Source: Nelumbo lutea (Eukaryota; Streptophyta; Magnoliopsida; Proteales; Nelumbonaceae). Taken from it: DNA of 64,000 nucleotides. A program made the translations under genes and the position numbers. Shown here one piece after another: positions 35,040 to 49,600 of this stretch (its first letter is position 1; the number at the start of each line of letters is the position of its first letter). The DNA lies in contig JAKGHH010000005.1 in assembly GCA_022828595.1 (NCBI GenBank), positions 57,283,655-57,347,654 of the forward strand, in the 5' to 3' direction. The notes beneath the pieces are model-generated. The model made no database searches and was not told where the DNA came from. It saw only the letters and a list, made by a program, of their open reading frames with translations.

Positions 35040-35797
35040 GGGCCCGTTCGGTTTGCGGGAATAGGGGTTTGGAATCGGAATCGGAATGAGCATAGTTCTA
35101 ATTGTTTGGTTGAATAGAATTGAAATTTCATTCTCATTTCATTTTGGGCAGAATGGGTAATCATTCTCTCCTTCTCATGAAATCTCATTCTAGTTTATTC
35201 CAATTTTTATTTCAATTATTATCTAAACCAAATTATCTGATTTAGATAAAAAGCAAATTATCCAAATCATATCTCATTCCAATTGATTCTAATTTCCATT
35301 TCAACTATTATCTCCCTCCCTCTTCCTTCTAAATGAAATCTCATTCAGATTCAGATTCTGATTGTGAACCGAATTGTCTGGTCATCCGATTTTATCGAGA
35401 CTTCCAGCAGTTTTTTCATGCATGTATTTATGAAACTGAAAGAATCCCCCCGAAAATACTATTTAGGGTCCACTTGTTTTATTATTGGAATCAAAATCAA
35501 AATTCAATGAAATCAAAATCCGCTGAAATGGATTCTCATTCCCACAAAAGGGGGATGAAATGACCATTCTCTCAAATGGGAAAATGTCATTCTATCAAAA
35601 TTGAGAATGAGGGCTCAGTTTAAAGGAATACAAATATAAATTCATAGAGTATAAAACCTTGCATCTTATATTATTTTGTATATATTTGTATTGTACACAT
35701 TTGTATTTATACTTTTTTTCAAACTGAGCTGAAATTTCAATTTCATCCGAACAAATAATTGGAATTGATTCCTATTCCCATGAACCAAACGAAGCTT
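35040..35797. mobile_element. Harbinger-like MITE containing a second MITE
   Basis: The left end is GGGCCCGTTCGGTTTGCGGG and the right end, inverted, is AGCTTCGTTTGGTTCATGGG. Both are followed inward by AATAGG. GGAATCGGAATCGGAATGAG-type words fit the Tourist/Harbinger pattern seen at 18940-19874. A copy of the palindromic CTCAGTTT MITE is nested at 35612-35730. The target duplication was not resolved. Confidence 0.6.
35612..35730. mobile_element. Nested palindromic MITE copy
   Basis: The start GGCTCAGTTTAAAGGAATAC and the inverse end CAAACTGAGCT frame AAACCTTGCATCTTATATT. It matches the units at 21183-21302. Confidence 0.7.
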
Positions 35798-35894
35798 TCT
35801 CTTTTTTCCTTGCTAGTACGAGATTACTATTCACTGCTGCTTAAAATAAACACGCTCAAGTCTCAATTGGTTCAACTCTGAATTCTACCCCAAA

Positions 35895-35896
<2 letters not shown>

Positions 35897-35924
<28 letters not shown>
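35897..35924. repeat. (ATT)n microsatellite
   Basis: About nine ATT units. Confidence 0.9.
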
Positions 35925-35925
<1 letters not shown>

Positions 35926-36331
35926 TCAATTTTGGATAAACTTCTATGAATACCCAGAGGAGAGCTAACAGTCAGAATTTCCATCTGAAAACTGAAAGAC
36001 TGCATGGAGAATGATCGTGTCAATTCCCAAATCCCAATTCGAGACGGGTCAAAAATGTTTGTTTGATTGAAACTACTTTTATAAATCCAGGAATCTTCAG
36101 CGTTGGATGGTGGTGGGAGGCCCAAAAAGGCCCATTTGCTCCTCTAGCCAGCCTATTCAGGTGTGTTGCCACTTGCCAAAATCAACTCTTCTTTCAGCCC
36201 TTGATTTTTAGCAATCAGGACCAAAGGTGGGGCTCAGAAGGAGAGAGTGAACACGTGGCAGAGTAGGGATTTCACACATTTTCCAAACCCATGTTGTATG
36301 TTGTAATCTAGTTGGGACCTCAAGAGAATTC

Positions 36332-36447
36332 TAAGGGTGTGTTTGGGTTTAAAAGAAAAAAATAGAGAAAGGAATAAAAAAAGTAAAAAAACCTTTACAA
36401 CCTTATATATGTTTTCCTACCTTTTTCCTTCAAATCAAACATAGCCT
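36332..36447. mobile_element. Short MITE-like element
   Basis: AGGGTGTGTTTGGGTTTAAA on the left faces TAGGCTATGTTTGATTTGAA (right end, inverted). AAAAAGG/CCTTTTT words are mirrored inside. Ends of this GTGTTTGG type are common on plant MITEs. Confidence 0.45.
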
Positions 36448-36791
36448 AATTGTTCCTTTTGGCAGCTTTTACTCAGAGGAAATTTAAGCTCCAAACTCTA
36501 AAGCATCTACTACATGCCCATAATAAATATTTTTATTAAACAATTTATATAACAATATAACAAAATGTTGGACTATGATACTGAGACATTATATCCGGAA
36601 AACTTGTGACCAATCAATCGGTATTATAAACATGTTAATCAATTGGGTGATATTTATCAAAATTTACATGTTAAAAGTACAGTATAAAAATTAAAATATT
36701 TATATTTGATCATTAAATATTTAGCACCCGTTTGGGAGGGTTGAAATATAGGAGCTTCTGCTTTTTAATGTAAGTATCATACGAACAACCG

Positions 36792-37028
36792 AAGGTTGTG
36801 TTTGGTATCATTGTAATTTCTACATACAATGTTTTAGTTAATTAAAACAAATTTTATGAGAATGTATTTTTTATATGACAAATGCTTTAAGTTATCAATA
36901 CAACATTTGGTACTATCGATGTTTCTTCAGTAAACATCAAATTCGATATTTCTATTATAATTGCTAGCACTCAATCCAATGGTTATTTTTTTGTAAGTGG
37001 AAGTGGCAATAATACCAAACACAACCTT
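36792..37028. mobile_element. MITE with 20-bp TIRs
   Basis: AAGGTTGTGTTTGGTATCAT on the left and AAGGTTGTGTTTGGTATTAT on the right (inverted) match except for one base. The 237-bp element is AT-rich and non-coding. It lies about 620 bp upstream of the PUS3-type start codon. Confidence 0.75.
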
Positions 37029-37652
37029 AAACCCCGTTTGACTGATGGACATAGGGGTCTAGAATCGGAATTGGAATGGGCTCTTATTGGGGCACAGGTG
37101 GGTACAGGGCTACTATAGACCGGAGGATTCAACCGTGGGCCAACCCAAAGGGTCATTACTCATTACATAATAGATGGTCTGGATCTTCCATGTCATCTGT
37201 CCTTTACCCCTACGTCCATTCGATCCTCCAAATTCCTTGTCATTGCTCTGATCAGTGGACCTACAAGACATGGATCTGGGCCATATAACTTACTATGTGG
37301 TACATGATCGGATCCAGACCCAACAAGATCTCTAGCCGGTGTGTGTACTAGGCCACTAGGGTCCATGCAGAAATCTTTTAGAGCCCAACCAATGGATCGG
37401 GGCTTCGAAATCACGTGTTTGTTCCTTTCTTCTTAACGCCCGGTAAAATCTTCATAATGCAGTGACAAATAGGTCCATCTTGTGGTTAAGAAGGCCCAAA
37501 CTTTTAATGGGTCAAATTACAACCGAAGCCCAGATCTACTACACAATGAACAAGATCCAGTCCAGTGCCATCGCCCTAATGTCGGTACTCAGTACTCGAC
37601 AATTGAAGTAGGGGTTTTACACTCTTGCTTCCAGTTTTTTAGTTCTGCAACC
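37029..37652. other. Upstream region and 5' leader of the PUS3-type gene
   Basis: No TATA box is assigned. The frame of exon 1 is open back to an ATG at 37482, which would add 57 residues without family-like features. The start at 37653 (ACCATGGCG context) is preferred, making 37482-37652 probably 5' UTR. Confidence 0.45.
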
Positions 37653-40600
37653 ATGGCGGGAAGAGCAGGTACCTTCTCACTCTCAGAGTCCTTGGATTCT
37701 CAGATAGAAGGGTTGGACGGTGAAAGCTTGATCACCAGCTTGCGATCCCAGCTGAAATCTCTACAAGACAGAGTAAAGGTATGCGCTTTATTTTCCTTCT
37801 TGTTTTTATGCATCATGCTTGATTCGGGGCTCACTGAATGCTCTTAAGGTTCTCGGTTTAGCTCCCAGCCTCCCACTACTTTTATATTTGATTTTTTTTT
37901 CGAATACTTTTTAATCGTTTGTGTTTAATTTCTATTCATCTGTGCTGAAAACTCAGGAATTAGAGATAGAGAACGCAAGGCTATCATCTCAGATTTCAAA
38001 TTGTCGTTGTTATAAGGTTCGTCAATTGAGTCGCAGCCCTCAAATGTTATAAGAACGAAGATATTGTGAATTAGGGATGTTTTAATCACAATAAAGGCAT
38101 AATTATCAGAAGTTAATAGTGCTTTTACAATGCAGATCGAGGGCAACTCTGATTGTTCTGTTGTATCTAGAGGTAATTCAGTTGAGGAGAGTGCGAAATT
38201 ACAAGCTGGAAGTGATGTAGAGGGACCACTTTCGATTCAAGGAGGTAGCAGTGATGAAAGAAGTGAGAATGCAGGACATATGGAAGCAACTAAATCCATT
38301 AATGAAACTAAGAAGAAGTCAAGAGAGAAGACTGAAGGTATGCAGTTATTTATGTTCAGAGATAGAAAAGTATAAAAAAGAGGAACAGAATTAAAAGGTA
38401 GTATCGTTTCGTATAAATGGAACAGAGCACTGGATTCGATAAGTTTGTAGACGTTTGGGGATATTTTAATACACCTTTTTATTTTTACTTTTTTATTTTT
38501 GCAATCATTATAGTATAATTTGAACTTTATGTCAATATATTCAGAACATAAGTTAATTTGAAGGGACCTTTTAAAGGAAAAAAGTAAATGGCCTTTATGT
38601 CTATATTTCTTTTAGAAGGTTTGTCATTTGTGTGACTACTGTTTTTCTTTCCATGTATTTCATGAATTTTTTAAGATCTTGCTGAAGGGTCTGACAAGCT
38701 TAAACTTGATTGGAGCAATTAAATAAAACTTGACATCGTTGAAAGTGTAATTCTTAGAGATTGGTTTTGTATTACAATCAACTTTTTTCTCTAGTCTGAT
38801 AACTATCAAGTCATTGCAGAAAATAGAACAAGAGCGCTTCATGAAGGACTAGGCATGCTTAACCAAATTAATTTCTCCATTGCCATTGAAGAGTGATTTT
38901 AAGAGTGTCTTAGTATAGTCATCCAATGCCTCAGAAAGACCATAGATGCTTGCCAGTATCATGAAATAAGATTTTTTTTTTTTTTTTTTTTAACTAGGAA
39001 TCATGTGGCTCATCCCAACTAGATTGACAATGGAGATGCTATAGTTATTTGGCAAAAGCAGGTGTATGGTACCAAAACTTGCACATTCAAAGCCTCTTTT
39101 TGTTTCTTATCCTTGTTATTTATTGAAGAGGGCACAAAGAAACAGAATAAAGAAGTGCAAGGTGAAGGAATACATAAATCATTACCTTGGTGGTTCATGA
39201 GTTTTTGCGTTGCTTGTCAAAATGTGTGAGGGATTGGTAATGTAGAAGAACTCTTTCTAACTGGGTGGAGTGCTAAGCTTACTGAATTAACTTTAGCTTA
39301 TTTTATTTAAATCCCCTAATACAGTACTGGATAAAAGAAGTTTCTTTTGGTCAATGTGAAGCAAAAGAAGATGACTTTGTCTATAGAGTAGTTAAGAACA
39401 ATGATGTTTGGTTGCAAAAGCAGGGATAGCAATATCTCATTGAATCAGAAAATCCTTGTTATCAAGCATACAATATAAAAGAAAATTTCTAATGTCGAGG
39501 CTTGAATAATCTACCACCTTACACAACATTCTTATATTTTCTACTGTTCTCATTGAGGCTTGAGTAATCTACCAGCAAGATCCAAAGTTTGTTTGTTCAG
39601 TGGGGGAGATCTAAAGCCTTTTTACATGTCACATATTTAGCGTCAGCTAAAGATGGTCATTCTGTGGATTGATTATATTAAAGTAAGATGTGGCTTATGT
39701 TTTAAATTTGATTGCTATTGTTTATCTCTTTCTTCCCTTAATGAGATTTTTGGCTTGCTGGATAAAGCTATAAGGAAATGATTAAAATTGATTTATATGT
39801 AAAGAAAAAGTTGTCAATCCAAAATTAAAACTTACCTACTATTGTTTGCAGGTTGTAACATGAAGACTATGCATCACTGTGCCAAGAGATATGTCGCTCT
39901 AAAAATCATGTATTTTGGGCAGAGGTATATTCTAGATGCATTAAAAATTTAAAACATGGTTAATGAACCTGATATGTTCATGATTTATTTATACCTGCAT
40001 CAGTGTCTGAAATGGACTCAAATTTTTGGTTGGTAATGGACTGACATTTTTTTTTCCATATAAATTTCAGAAGACTGAATTGTAAAGGCTAGTGACAAAC
40101 TTGCATACTGACAAAATAGAAACCTGTTAATCTGGGAAAGTCCTGGATAACTGATAAATTAACATAGAGTTACTGGATTTTTTTTCTTTGTCTTTGTGAT
40201 GTTGGATCATGTGGAAGTAAAGAAACTGTACTTTTGTGAAGGAAGAGAGACCTTATTTGCATCTTTGGGAAAATGCATGTAGATTTTCTATGGATTGGGT
40301 TTTTTGTTTTCAAAGAGATTTAACAGTTTTAACCAAAGGGACTTCATATATAAATTGGCCACTAGTTTTAGGTGGAGACGTGGTATACTGCAAAGGTCTT
40401 CTGATGGGCTGTGCATCCTTTCTTTTCATGCATCTTTTTACTTAAACATATTAATAAATCTTTTGCTTGCTTATCAAAAATAGGAAAATTTTTAAGATGG
40501 TTGAGTGGTAAGGCCTGGAAGGATGGAACTAGGAATGAAGAAAATCAACAAATTCACCAGTAAGAGATGCAATTAGTGCATGGTGATCACCTAACTTACT

Positions 40601-43600
40601 CTGTTTTTGAATTTTCAATGTATTTATCAATGCATTTTTGTTTGCAAGTCGCATGAAAGTGCTAAAATTAGTACTTGTTATGTAAAATATCCTATTCTTT
40701 TCTTTTTTGAGTATCTGAAATTTGTCATTTTATTTACTCCCTAGATATGTTTACCAGAAAACAGAGTTCAACACTGCATCACTTCCAGCCCCACAAACTG
40801 ACACCAGAATGCAGAGAGGTATTCGGTCTTTTCTAGACTACAGGGTTGACACCAACCCTTCACCAAAAGCTCCAGGTCTCCAACAAATCAGAATATCTAT
40901 ATGGAACCACTAGAGAGTCATATAGGCTTAACAGCCATTCAACAATTCTTTGATTGACTTCCTGAATTGAAGAATCAATGCTTGCAAAGCAAGAAATGGG
41001 TGGGGTGGTAAATATCAAGTGAAAAAAAAGCTAAAAAAACCCTAAAAAAAGAGGTTGCAGCCTTTTCTTAGCTGAGAACTAACTCAACTGCAAAACAAAT
41101 CAGCTGAGCTTTGTTCTGATTAGCCATTGACTGAAGTTGTAGGTTGCTTTGTAGGGAGATGCATATGTCTTTAATTGCATAGAATATAACTTTGGTTCTG
41201 AAATGAGTTCTTAATCAGGTCATAATGGTTGTAGAGAAGTGCTCATTGCCTGTAAGGCTTACCAGATTTATTTTGAAGATTCTTTTCAGTATGCATATAT
41301 TTCTGCTATTAGATATATACAAAGAGATGGTAAAGTCTTATAATTAAGTATGCTACGTTTACAGGTTTTATGGTTTTGCTTCAGAAGCACAAATGGATCC
41401 AACTGTTGAGGTGATCTGCTTCACACAATGCCAATCTGTTCATTCTGCACAATTAAGTGAATACCAACTTGTTGTAGTGTGATGCACAATAATACATCTT
41501 CTGTGTTTCACTACCTTTAGCCTATGCTCTGGAAATTCCAGAATATCATAGCTTACATCAAAATACTCATCACATAACAAGCACATTTTTAATATATGGA
41601 AATGATTTATTTCCATTTGATACATAAACCTTCTTGGCAAGAGCTGTGTTCTCCATACAGCAGATAGATAGTGATGTGCTCCTCATTTCCATTGCAATCA
41701 TTTCCTCCAGTTTGTATGAGGAAAAATTCAGTCATTTTGATGTAGTGGACTGGGAAGTTTGACACCCTGTTGATTACTAATAACTTGCAAAAGCATGTCA
41801 TAATTGAACAAAAGAAGCATGCATAGCGTAGTTGGGAAACTTTTTTTCCCCTCTTCTTTACAGTTCATTCATAGTATTCTAATTAAGTTGCTAGTGACTA
41901 TTCTATTGGAAAGCAGATTGTAGCCTTGTAAGAAGTCTGACACCTTGCTTTGGCTTCAGAAAAAGATTGACAGTTGGTGCATTTCCCACATGTGCTGCCT
42001 ATGTAAGAAAGTGGAGGAATCAGTAAATCACTTATTTTTCCATTGTAGTTTTGTGACTCAGATCTGGGACCATCTTGATTTATTTTGCATTCAAAATCCT
42101 TCTACTTGAAACATACAAGACATCCTTGACATCATAATGGCATGGCGCAAATATTCCCATTAATGTCTGGGGGAAGACTAATGTTTGGAGCAGCACTTGG
42201 GAGGAAAAAATGCTAGAACATTTAAGAACAGAGGGAGACACAACTGAAGTTGATGCTATTAAAGTTATTAACTGGGTCCAGAAATTGGAAAGCTCTCAAG
42301 GAGTTATAGTATATGCTATGCACAGAAGATGTACCAATGAGATCTACTCCTCACAGGCTTGAGATGAATCAGGTGTGGGTACCCCCCACTAGGAACACCA
42401 TAAAGCTTAATTTTGATGGGTGCTTTTTGGAAAACCTCAGTCATCCAGGTTTTGGAGGTTTTTTCAATAATAGAGATGGAATGATCATAATGATCATTCT
42501 TTTGTAGTTGGACATGTATAGGTGCAGGGATTTAGCAAGAGCAAAGCTACTCTCCCTCTTACAGGGATGCATAGTTGTCAGTTTCTATGGGCTTCAAGAG
42601 GCTTATTGTTGAGAGGGAATCCTATACTATCATTTGTTGGATGAGGGAGAATTCTAGAGGAACTTGGAGGCCCAGTTATCAGACCAAGTTACAGACTGAG
42701 TCACTGAATACCCTCCTCCCCACATTTAAATGGGTCCAGAGATCTGTCAATTCAATAGTTTAATAGCTTAGCTAGGGGGAATGACCAGAAATGATAATAT
42801 GGGGCTCCTAACATTCCAAGCTCATTATGTCCTTTGTACATGATGTATAATGGAGCTCCTTGTTAGGCTAGGGATGCTTTTAGTACTTTTTGGTTCCCCA
42901 ATGCATGTAATCATTTCATATTGATAAAAAAAAAAGTTTTTTTCATTACCAATAGAAAAAAATGCTGCTTACTTTAAGCATTGAAATCGATCTTCCTTTC
43001 TTCTATGCTCCTTATGGTGGATTCGAGCCGAGCCAAATACTTGGCTATTCGAGCTCGGCTCATTGAACTTGTGTTAGACTCGAGCTTGAGCTTGAGCTCG
43101 GCTCGGTTCAAAGCTCACAAATTCAAGCTCGACTGCAAGCCATGTTTTTTTTTTCTAAAAAAAATAAAATTATACATATAAAAAAATATATATTTTTATT
43201 TTACATACAAAAAATTAAGAATTATAAAAATTATTTATTATTATACATATAAAGAATAAAAAATGTTTTTATTTTACATACAAAAAAATAAGAATTATAA
43301 AAATTATTTACTATTATACATAAAAAATAAAAACATTATATATAAAATATTAGTATATAATAAAAATTATTATTATATATATTTATATTTATATGTATAT
43401 GTATGTATGTATATTATAAAAAATTATTTATTATTATACTAGGCTCGATTAGGCTCGCGAGCCTCACGAGCCGAGCTTCCTATATATCAGGCTCGAGCTT
43501 GGCTTGAATTTCGGTTTAAATCGAGCTGAGCCGAGCTTTTCAAGAGCTGAGCTCGAATAGCTCTTGAGAAGCTCGGCTCGTGGCCACCCCTACTTCTAGA

Positions 43601-46600
43601 TAATATCAAAAGGACCAAATGCAATGCTTTTTTTTTAGTACTTTCCTGCCTGTGTTCACCTAACTTATATATTTTTCTTTAATGAGTAACTGAAATTTGT
43701 TAGTTGATCAAACAATAGAAGAATGAATTACATACAAGATGCCAAGCATCCCAAATCCTATATGATTTTGTGGCCATAGAGTTGGCTTATATTATTGGTT
43801 TTGCCTAGACAAACAAAGCAGTATGTAATCATGCAAACAACAGATCTTTTGTTATGATTTGATTCAAAATATTTGTTTTTTTATCATTGATAATCTTTAA
43901 TTTTAATGCAGTCTGAAATTTTTAAGGCACTGAAGCAGACAAAGCTTTTAGTTGGTGACAAGGAGGACTTACAGTACTCAAGATGTGGTAGGACAGATAA
44001 GGGAGTCTCTTCTGTGGGGCAGGTAGGTCAATTACAATATGGCCTTTATTAATTGAATGCTATTTTTAACTGTTGCAGCAATTTTATTGCATGCATTCTT
44101 AAAAAAGAGATATCAACCATCTTTGTCTTCTTTTCTTTAAATCACTGATAGAAAAAGAGATATCTGATGCAGGTGATTTCTTTATTCTTACGATCAAATC
44201 TTAAGAATATTGGAATGCATGTGAATAATGGGGAAAATGCTCCAAGTGATATATGTGGTTTGTGATATTTTCCTTTTCATTATTTATCTACTAAATTTGG
44301 TCATGTTATTTTTTGTTTGGAGAAAACAAAATTTATTATTCTACCTTATTGTTCATTTTTCCTGGAGCTTCTTGGCAAAAGTTGGGAAGAAAGGAACAAT
44401 CCTTGTAATTGGGATACATGATCCAGTACTTTCTCATTAAGTTTGGTTTTATGGTATTTCATGCATCTGTTAATTCAATTTAGATTTGTTTGTTCTCTTT
44501 ATCTGTTTCCTTCTCAGAAGAAGAAATCGATTACGTGAGGGTGCTAAATAGAGTCCTTCCTAAAGATATCCGAGTCATAGGCTGGTGTCCTGCTCCTACT
44601 GATTTTCATGCAAGGTTTGATCATATTTTTTAGTCTTATTATTATTATTATTGTAGTTTTTTTATAATGGTATTTTGCAAGTAAAAATATAAAGCTTGCA
44701 TTTTTTTGGGTGGGTGGGGGTGATTTGACAAATAAATATTCTTTCCTAAAAGGGAAAAAGAATAATAGGCTTTGGAGGAAAGATTTCCATGCATATAGTT
44801 AACTTTTGCCTCAGCCAGTCGAACATAGAGTCCAAAACTAGTGTCTCCAAAATATCAAAAAAAGTGAAGAAAAGAAACAGGAAGTATACTACTTAACTTG
44901 TGATGGTATTTTATATTCTTCATTTCTTTCTGCTGGGACAACCAACTCAGGAGTTCCACAAATAGTGGTGGGTCCTGCATTACCCATTTTTTCTTTTGCA
45001 GTTCCAAATGCATCAATTAAGTGCCTGGTATCTGGTGATGTTCTGTCCTCGCTTGTTATCTCATCAACATATGGTAGATGATTTCCTAATTTGTAGTCCT
45101 ACACCTTATCCTAGTTTGAGATTTCAAATTTCTCGAATTTTTCCACAAGGAACTAAAAGAACCAGACTATTTGGAAATATCATTACAGTCCCATTGTGAT
45201 GTAATGACAAATTGTAAACCATTATTTAGGGTGTTAAAGGATTCTTATTACCAAAACACTCTAGTTCCATGTCTTACACTTAGCCATTTTGTGCTCTACA
45301 TCCCCATATTGATGCAGGACTACGGTGCTAAAGTTCCTCTCATTTGAAAATATCAGCTTAAAGAACTAGATTATTTGCAAATACTATATTTTAGGATTTT
45401 CTTTATTTAGTTATGCTTCTATGCAAATAAAGGTTTTCCTAGTCCTACTTGTCATATTTCTTATATGTAAATGATTAGTTACAACTTACAAGTCCACATC
45501 TAATCAGAATTTATCTTACTCCACCTTTTCTTATTATACACTTTTATAAGGTTCTAGTGTTGATTATAAATTAAGTGTTCATTCCTTATCGATAAAACAT
45601 TCTATTCATATTTTTATGTGTTAATATTTTTGTTAGTACTTTTTATGTATTGTTATAACATGTACTTTTATGTCTTATGAAACATTTTTTATGTCTTTTG
45701 GGATAGTTTTTTCCTGTATTTCCTTCTTATCTATAGGGTGGTGGTTTTTGGGGAATTTTATTTATGGCACCTTATGTTTTAAGTGTAAAATGCTTGGTGC
45801 TTGTTTTTGGATTTTTATTTCTTGAGGTCCTTTCCCCCTTTTCTACTTTCTTTTCAATTCTTCTTTTTAATGTACTAGTAAGCATGCACGTGCTTTGCAC
45901 GTGGTAATTCTAAATGATGATAATGATTGTAATAGTATAACCAAAATTTTCTATAAGATTTTATGTATTTTTTATTTGTCATTTTTATATTTTGGTTTTT
46001 TTATTATTAAGCAGATGCAGATTGCAAAATCCAAATCTGATTACATAAAACCTCATCCAAATATGTGATAATCGGATCAAGTTGTGAAGTTTCAAGTATC
46101 ATTGACAAGCTTACTTGCTTGGCTAGACTCTTCTTTTTGTAGTGTTTTATCTTTTCGTTGTATCTTTTTCCTTCTATTCATTTATCAGAAAAATGTAAGG
46201 TTTAAATAGAGAGAATTGAATGAGGTGAAAATTAGTAGTTTAATTTACATTTTGAACCTTACAATTAAATTGGGACTAAATTCAAAATTGAGTATTTTAG
46301 TCAAAAGGAAATTCCACAATCTTATTAATATTTTTAAAAATAGTGTAAATATAGAATTATAGATATGTTCAATTTTTTCTACAATATTTTGTATTTTTGT
46401 GTGTAAAAAAAATTGTAATATATCACACTTACTTTTTATTTAAGATGATAAATATATGATATTAAACATGTGCCTGAAATGCTTTTTTTTTTGCAAAATT
46501 TATGTATTTTTATAATTTATTAATTTTTATTATTTATTTATGACATTAAAGGTTAACACATTTAACCCAAAAGTTGAGCTATTTATTATTAATTTTTATA

Positions 46601-49600
46601 TTTTATTTTTGGTATGTTCTAAATTATGTATTTCATTTTCGTTACCAATAAAAACAATTCCTGTTTATTACACTTATTTTTTTAGTTTGATTAATAAAAA
46701 TATCATAAATGTGTCTAATTTTTTTTTTGTATTTTTCTATATTTATTTCTATTTAAAAAATTTGATTACCTAACTATGACTTCGTAGGTTGAATAAATTT
46801 GATTCGGATGGTTAAATTGCTTAGCCACCACTTAGATAAAAAATGGTTTTGTTTTTGAGTCAACTTTAAAATATATGGGTTTATATTGTTAAAAATATTG
46901 ACATAGATCTATTTAGTAGCATTTATTTGTGAAAAATATCTTAAAAATATAGGATTTAATAAGAGAAAATGGGATTTAATACCTTAAGCAGAAGACTTAA
47001 TGAGAGGGGATTAAATGAGGTGGAAAGTAATAATTGGAGTTACATTGTCAACCCTTACAGTTAGAGATGGATTAAATACACAAATATAGGCATTTTAATA
47101 GCCATTAAAGTTGGCACTAAAGCTATAATAAAATGACTTTTATACCCTCTCAAACAAAGAAATAGAGGGAATTTTAGTCCAAAAAAAGTTCTACAATACA
47201 TTCACACTTTTATACATAGTATAGATTCTGCATTATGAATCAAACCAAAAAAAAAAAAAAAGAACTATATAGCTTATGTTGTTTAGCATTGCAAATTGCA
47301 AAATAGAAGCCCTACCAAATATATGGCATACATGTAATTGGATGAGTGATGTAAGAAGTCCCATCTACAATATCCACACTTTATAATCTACCTTTGCAAA
47401 TACTGAGTTATAAATGGGTATTGTAAAGATTTTTAGTAGTTTTGTCCAGTATCTAGGAATGCTGTTTATGGTAATCTGAGTAGAAAGTAATGCTGGAGGT
47501 GTTTTTCAGATCAATTTTTGTCTACCTGAATGACCTTAAGAAGCCTGTACAGTCATGTAACTTAAGAATCAGATGATAATAAACCGCTTTCTTCTGAAGA
47601 TTCATCACTAAAATGGAGATCATGAACCTTGGGCACTGGAAAGGAATGCTGAGTCTTGTTTCACTTAATAGATCTTTTGAGCTCTAACCGTCTTTTATTT
47701 TTGCTGAATAGTTGCTTGTCTGGCAATGAGTTTGAGTTGTCTGACGCTTTTTTGATCTTTTGAATGGTCTGACTTACAATTTTGGTGTCTTATTAACTGC
47801 AGATTCAGTTGTATAAGTAGGGAGTACGAGTATCATTTCTGGAGGGGGAATCTAGATTTATCAGTATGGAGATCTCTATATTATGCCTTGTAATCTTGTT
47901 AAGCCTATGTTTAGTGTTCCTCATTCATTGATAAATGGTTCTTAATCATTTCTTCATGCATCAACAGGCAATGGAGATGGCTGGTAAGAAATTTATAGGG
48001 GAACATGACTTCAGGAACTTTTGTAAGATGGATGCAGTGAATGTTCACAATTATAGACGTCGTGTCACATCATTTGATGTTTCTACTTGCAATGAAAGGT
48101 TGAAATTTAATGAAGCAATAATCTTACCAATTTTTTGCATTTTATTTTTCCATTTGTACCAGAAGCCACCTGACTTCATGCTCTGGTAGTTTGTTACTGT
48201 CCATTATGTTTTTGCTTTGTTCTTGCAATTCTCTTGGATTTGTTAGATAACTTCATTACAGATTTGTTCAATCTTCTGAACTTCCATTGCAGTTTGCACT
48301 AAGAATTCTTCTGTCTTTTGAGCTCAACAGTCAACCATTTTTGTGTTGTTTTGTCCAAGAGATTATCTGTGTTCATTGCAGTGAGTACATAAAGGAGTTA
48401 AGGAGCATTAATGGATGTAAGGACACATAAATCTGTCTAGGTCAAATATAAACTTTGACAATTTTATGATTTCCCTTTCAAACCTCAGCGGCATCCATAG
48501 GGTGAAAATAGTATTTGAAGTTTGGATGAAATTTTGATTATATATATCGTAATCACATCCAACTAAATCTGGTTATGTATATATTAGAACTGTGCAATTT
48601 ATGTTATAAACTTATTTTTTCTCTTTTAGGACATACTCATAAACTTTCACTGATTTATATGTTTGGAAAATATACTTTTCCTTTTCTCAAGAAAAGAAAA
48701 GAAAAGAAAAGAAAAGAAAAGAAAAAGGGTTTGGAAAATATATAACCAATGCTGTAGAGTGAAGTTGTATGTTTTGGATCATCCCAATGCTTTGTACAAA
48801 GTCTTTGGCTTCTCCTATTCTCATATTCAAGGATCTTTAGTGCTCACAGGCAATCTTTGATATTTTTATTTTGAAAATTATGACCAGGCTTTTATTGACT
48901 TTTTTTTTTCCCATGGGACAACTACTTAAACAGCTCATCTCTTCTTGAAATTGTTGCCAAGCAATCTGGAAAGTACATTTCCCCCTACCAGTTTTAGTGG
49001 CCCTAGGCACCAGGGGTGTCAATCAACCGGTTTTGGTTTGGATCCAATCCGATTCAAACCTTATCAAATTGGATTTGGATGGTCCATTATAATTATTGGA
49101 TTGGGCCAATCCAAAATAAATTGGTCTGTATTCTTATTGGTTTGAATTAGAGCTAAACCAAATTTTCAATAATCCGATCATGAGGCCAAACCCTTGTCCA
49201 ATTTGAAATCAATCAAAACTGAAAACAGCATAAAATCACTTTTATGAAAGTACTTTTACGAAAACATTTTTATAAAAGCACTTTTATAAAAGTAGTTTTA
49301 TGAAAAGTATTTTTATGAATAAAATTACTTTTACGAAAGCGTTTTTACAAAAAGTACTTTTATGAAAGCACTTTTACAGAAGTAGTTTTATGAAAGAACT
49401 TTTACAAAAGTACTTTTACACTAAAGCACTTTTATGAAATCACTTTTACAAAAAACTTTTACGAAAGCACTTTTGTAGGAGTACTTTTATAAAAGCACTT
49501 TTATGGAAGCACTTTTAGAAAATCACTTTTATGAAAGAACTTTTACGAAAGCACTTTTATAAAAACACTTATGAAACTACATTTACGAAAGCACTTTTAC

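Noticed and set aside
37482..37652. Upstream in-frame ATG as PUS3 start
   Set aside because: Adds 57 residues with no transit-peptide or family-like character. The ATG at 37653 has a better initiation context.
40743..40913. Possible extra PUS3 exon
   Set aside because: Preceded by an acceptor-like AG, but the translation does not fit between the neighbouring family segments YFGQ and FYGFAS, which join in phase without it.
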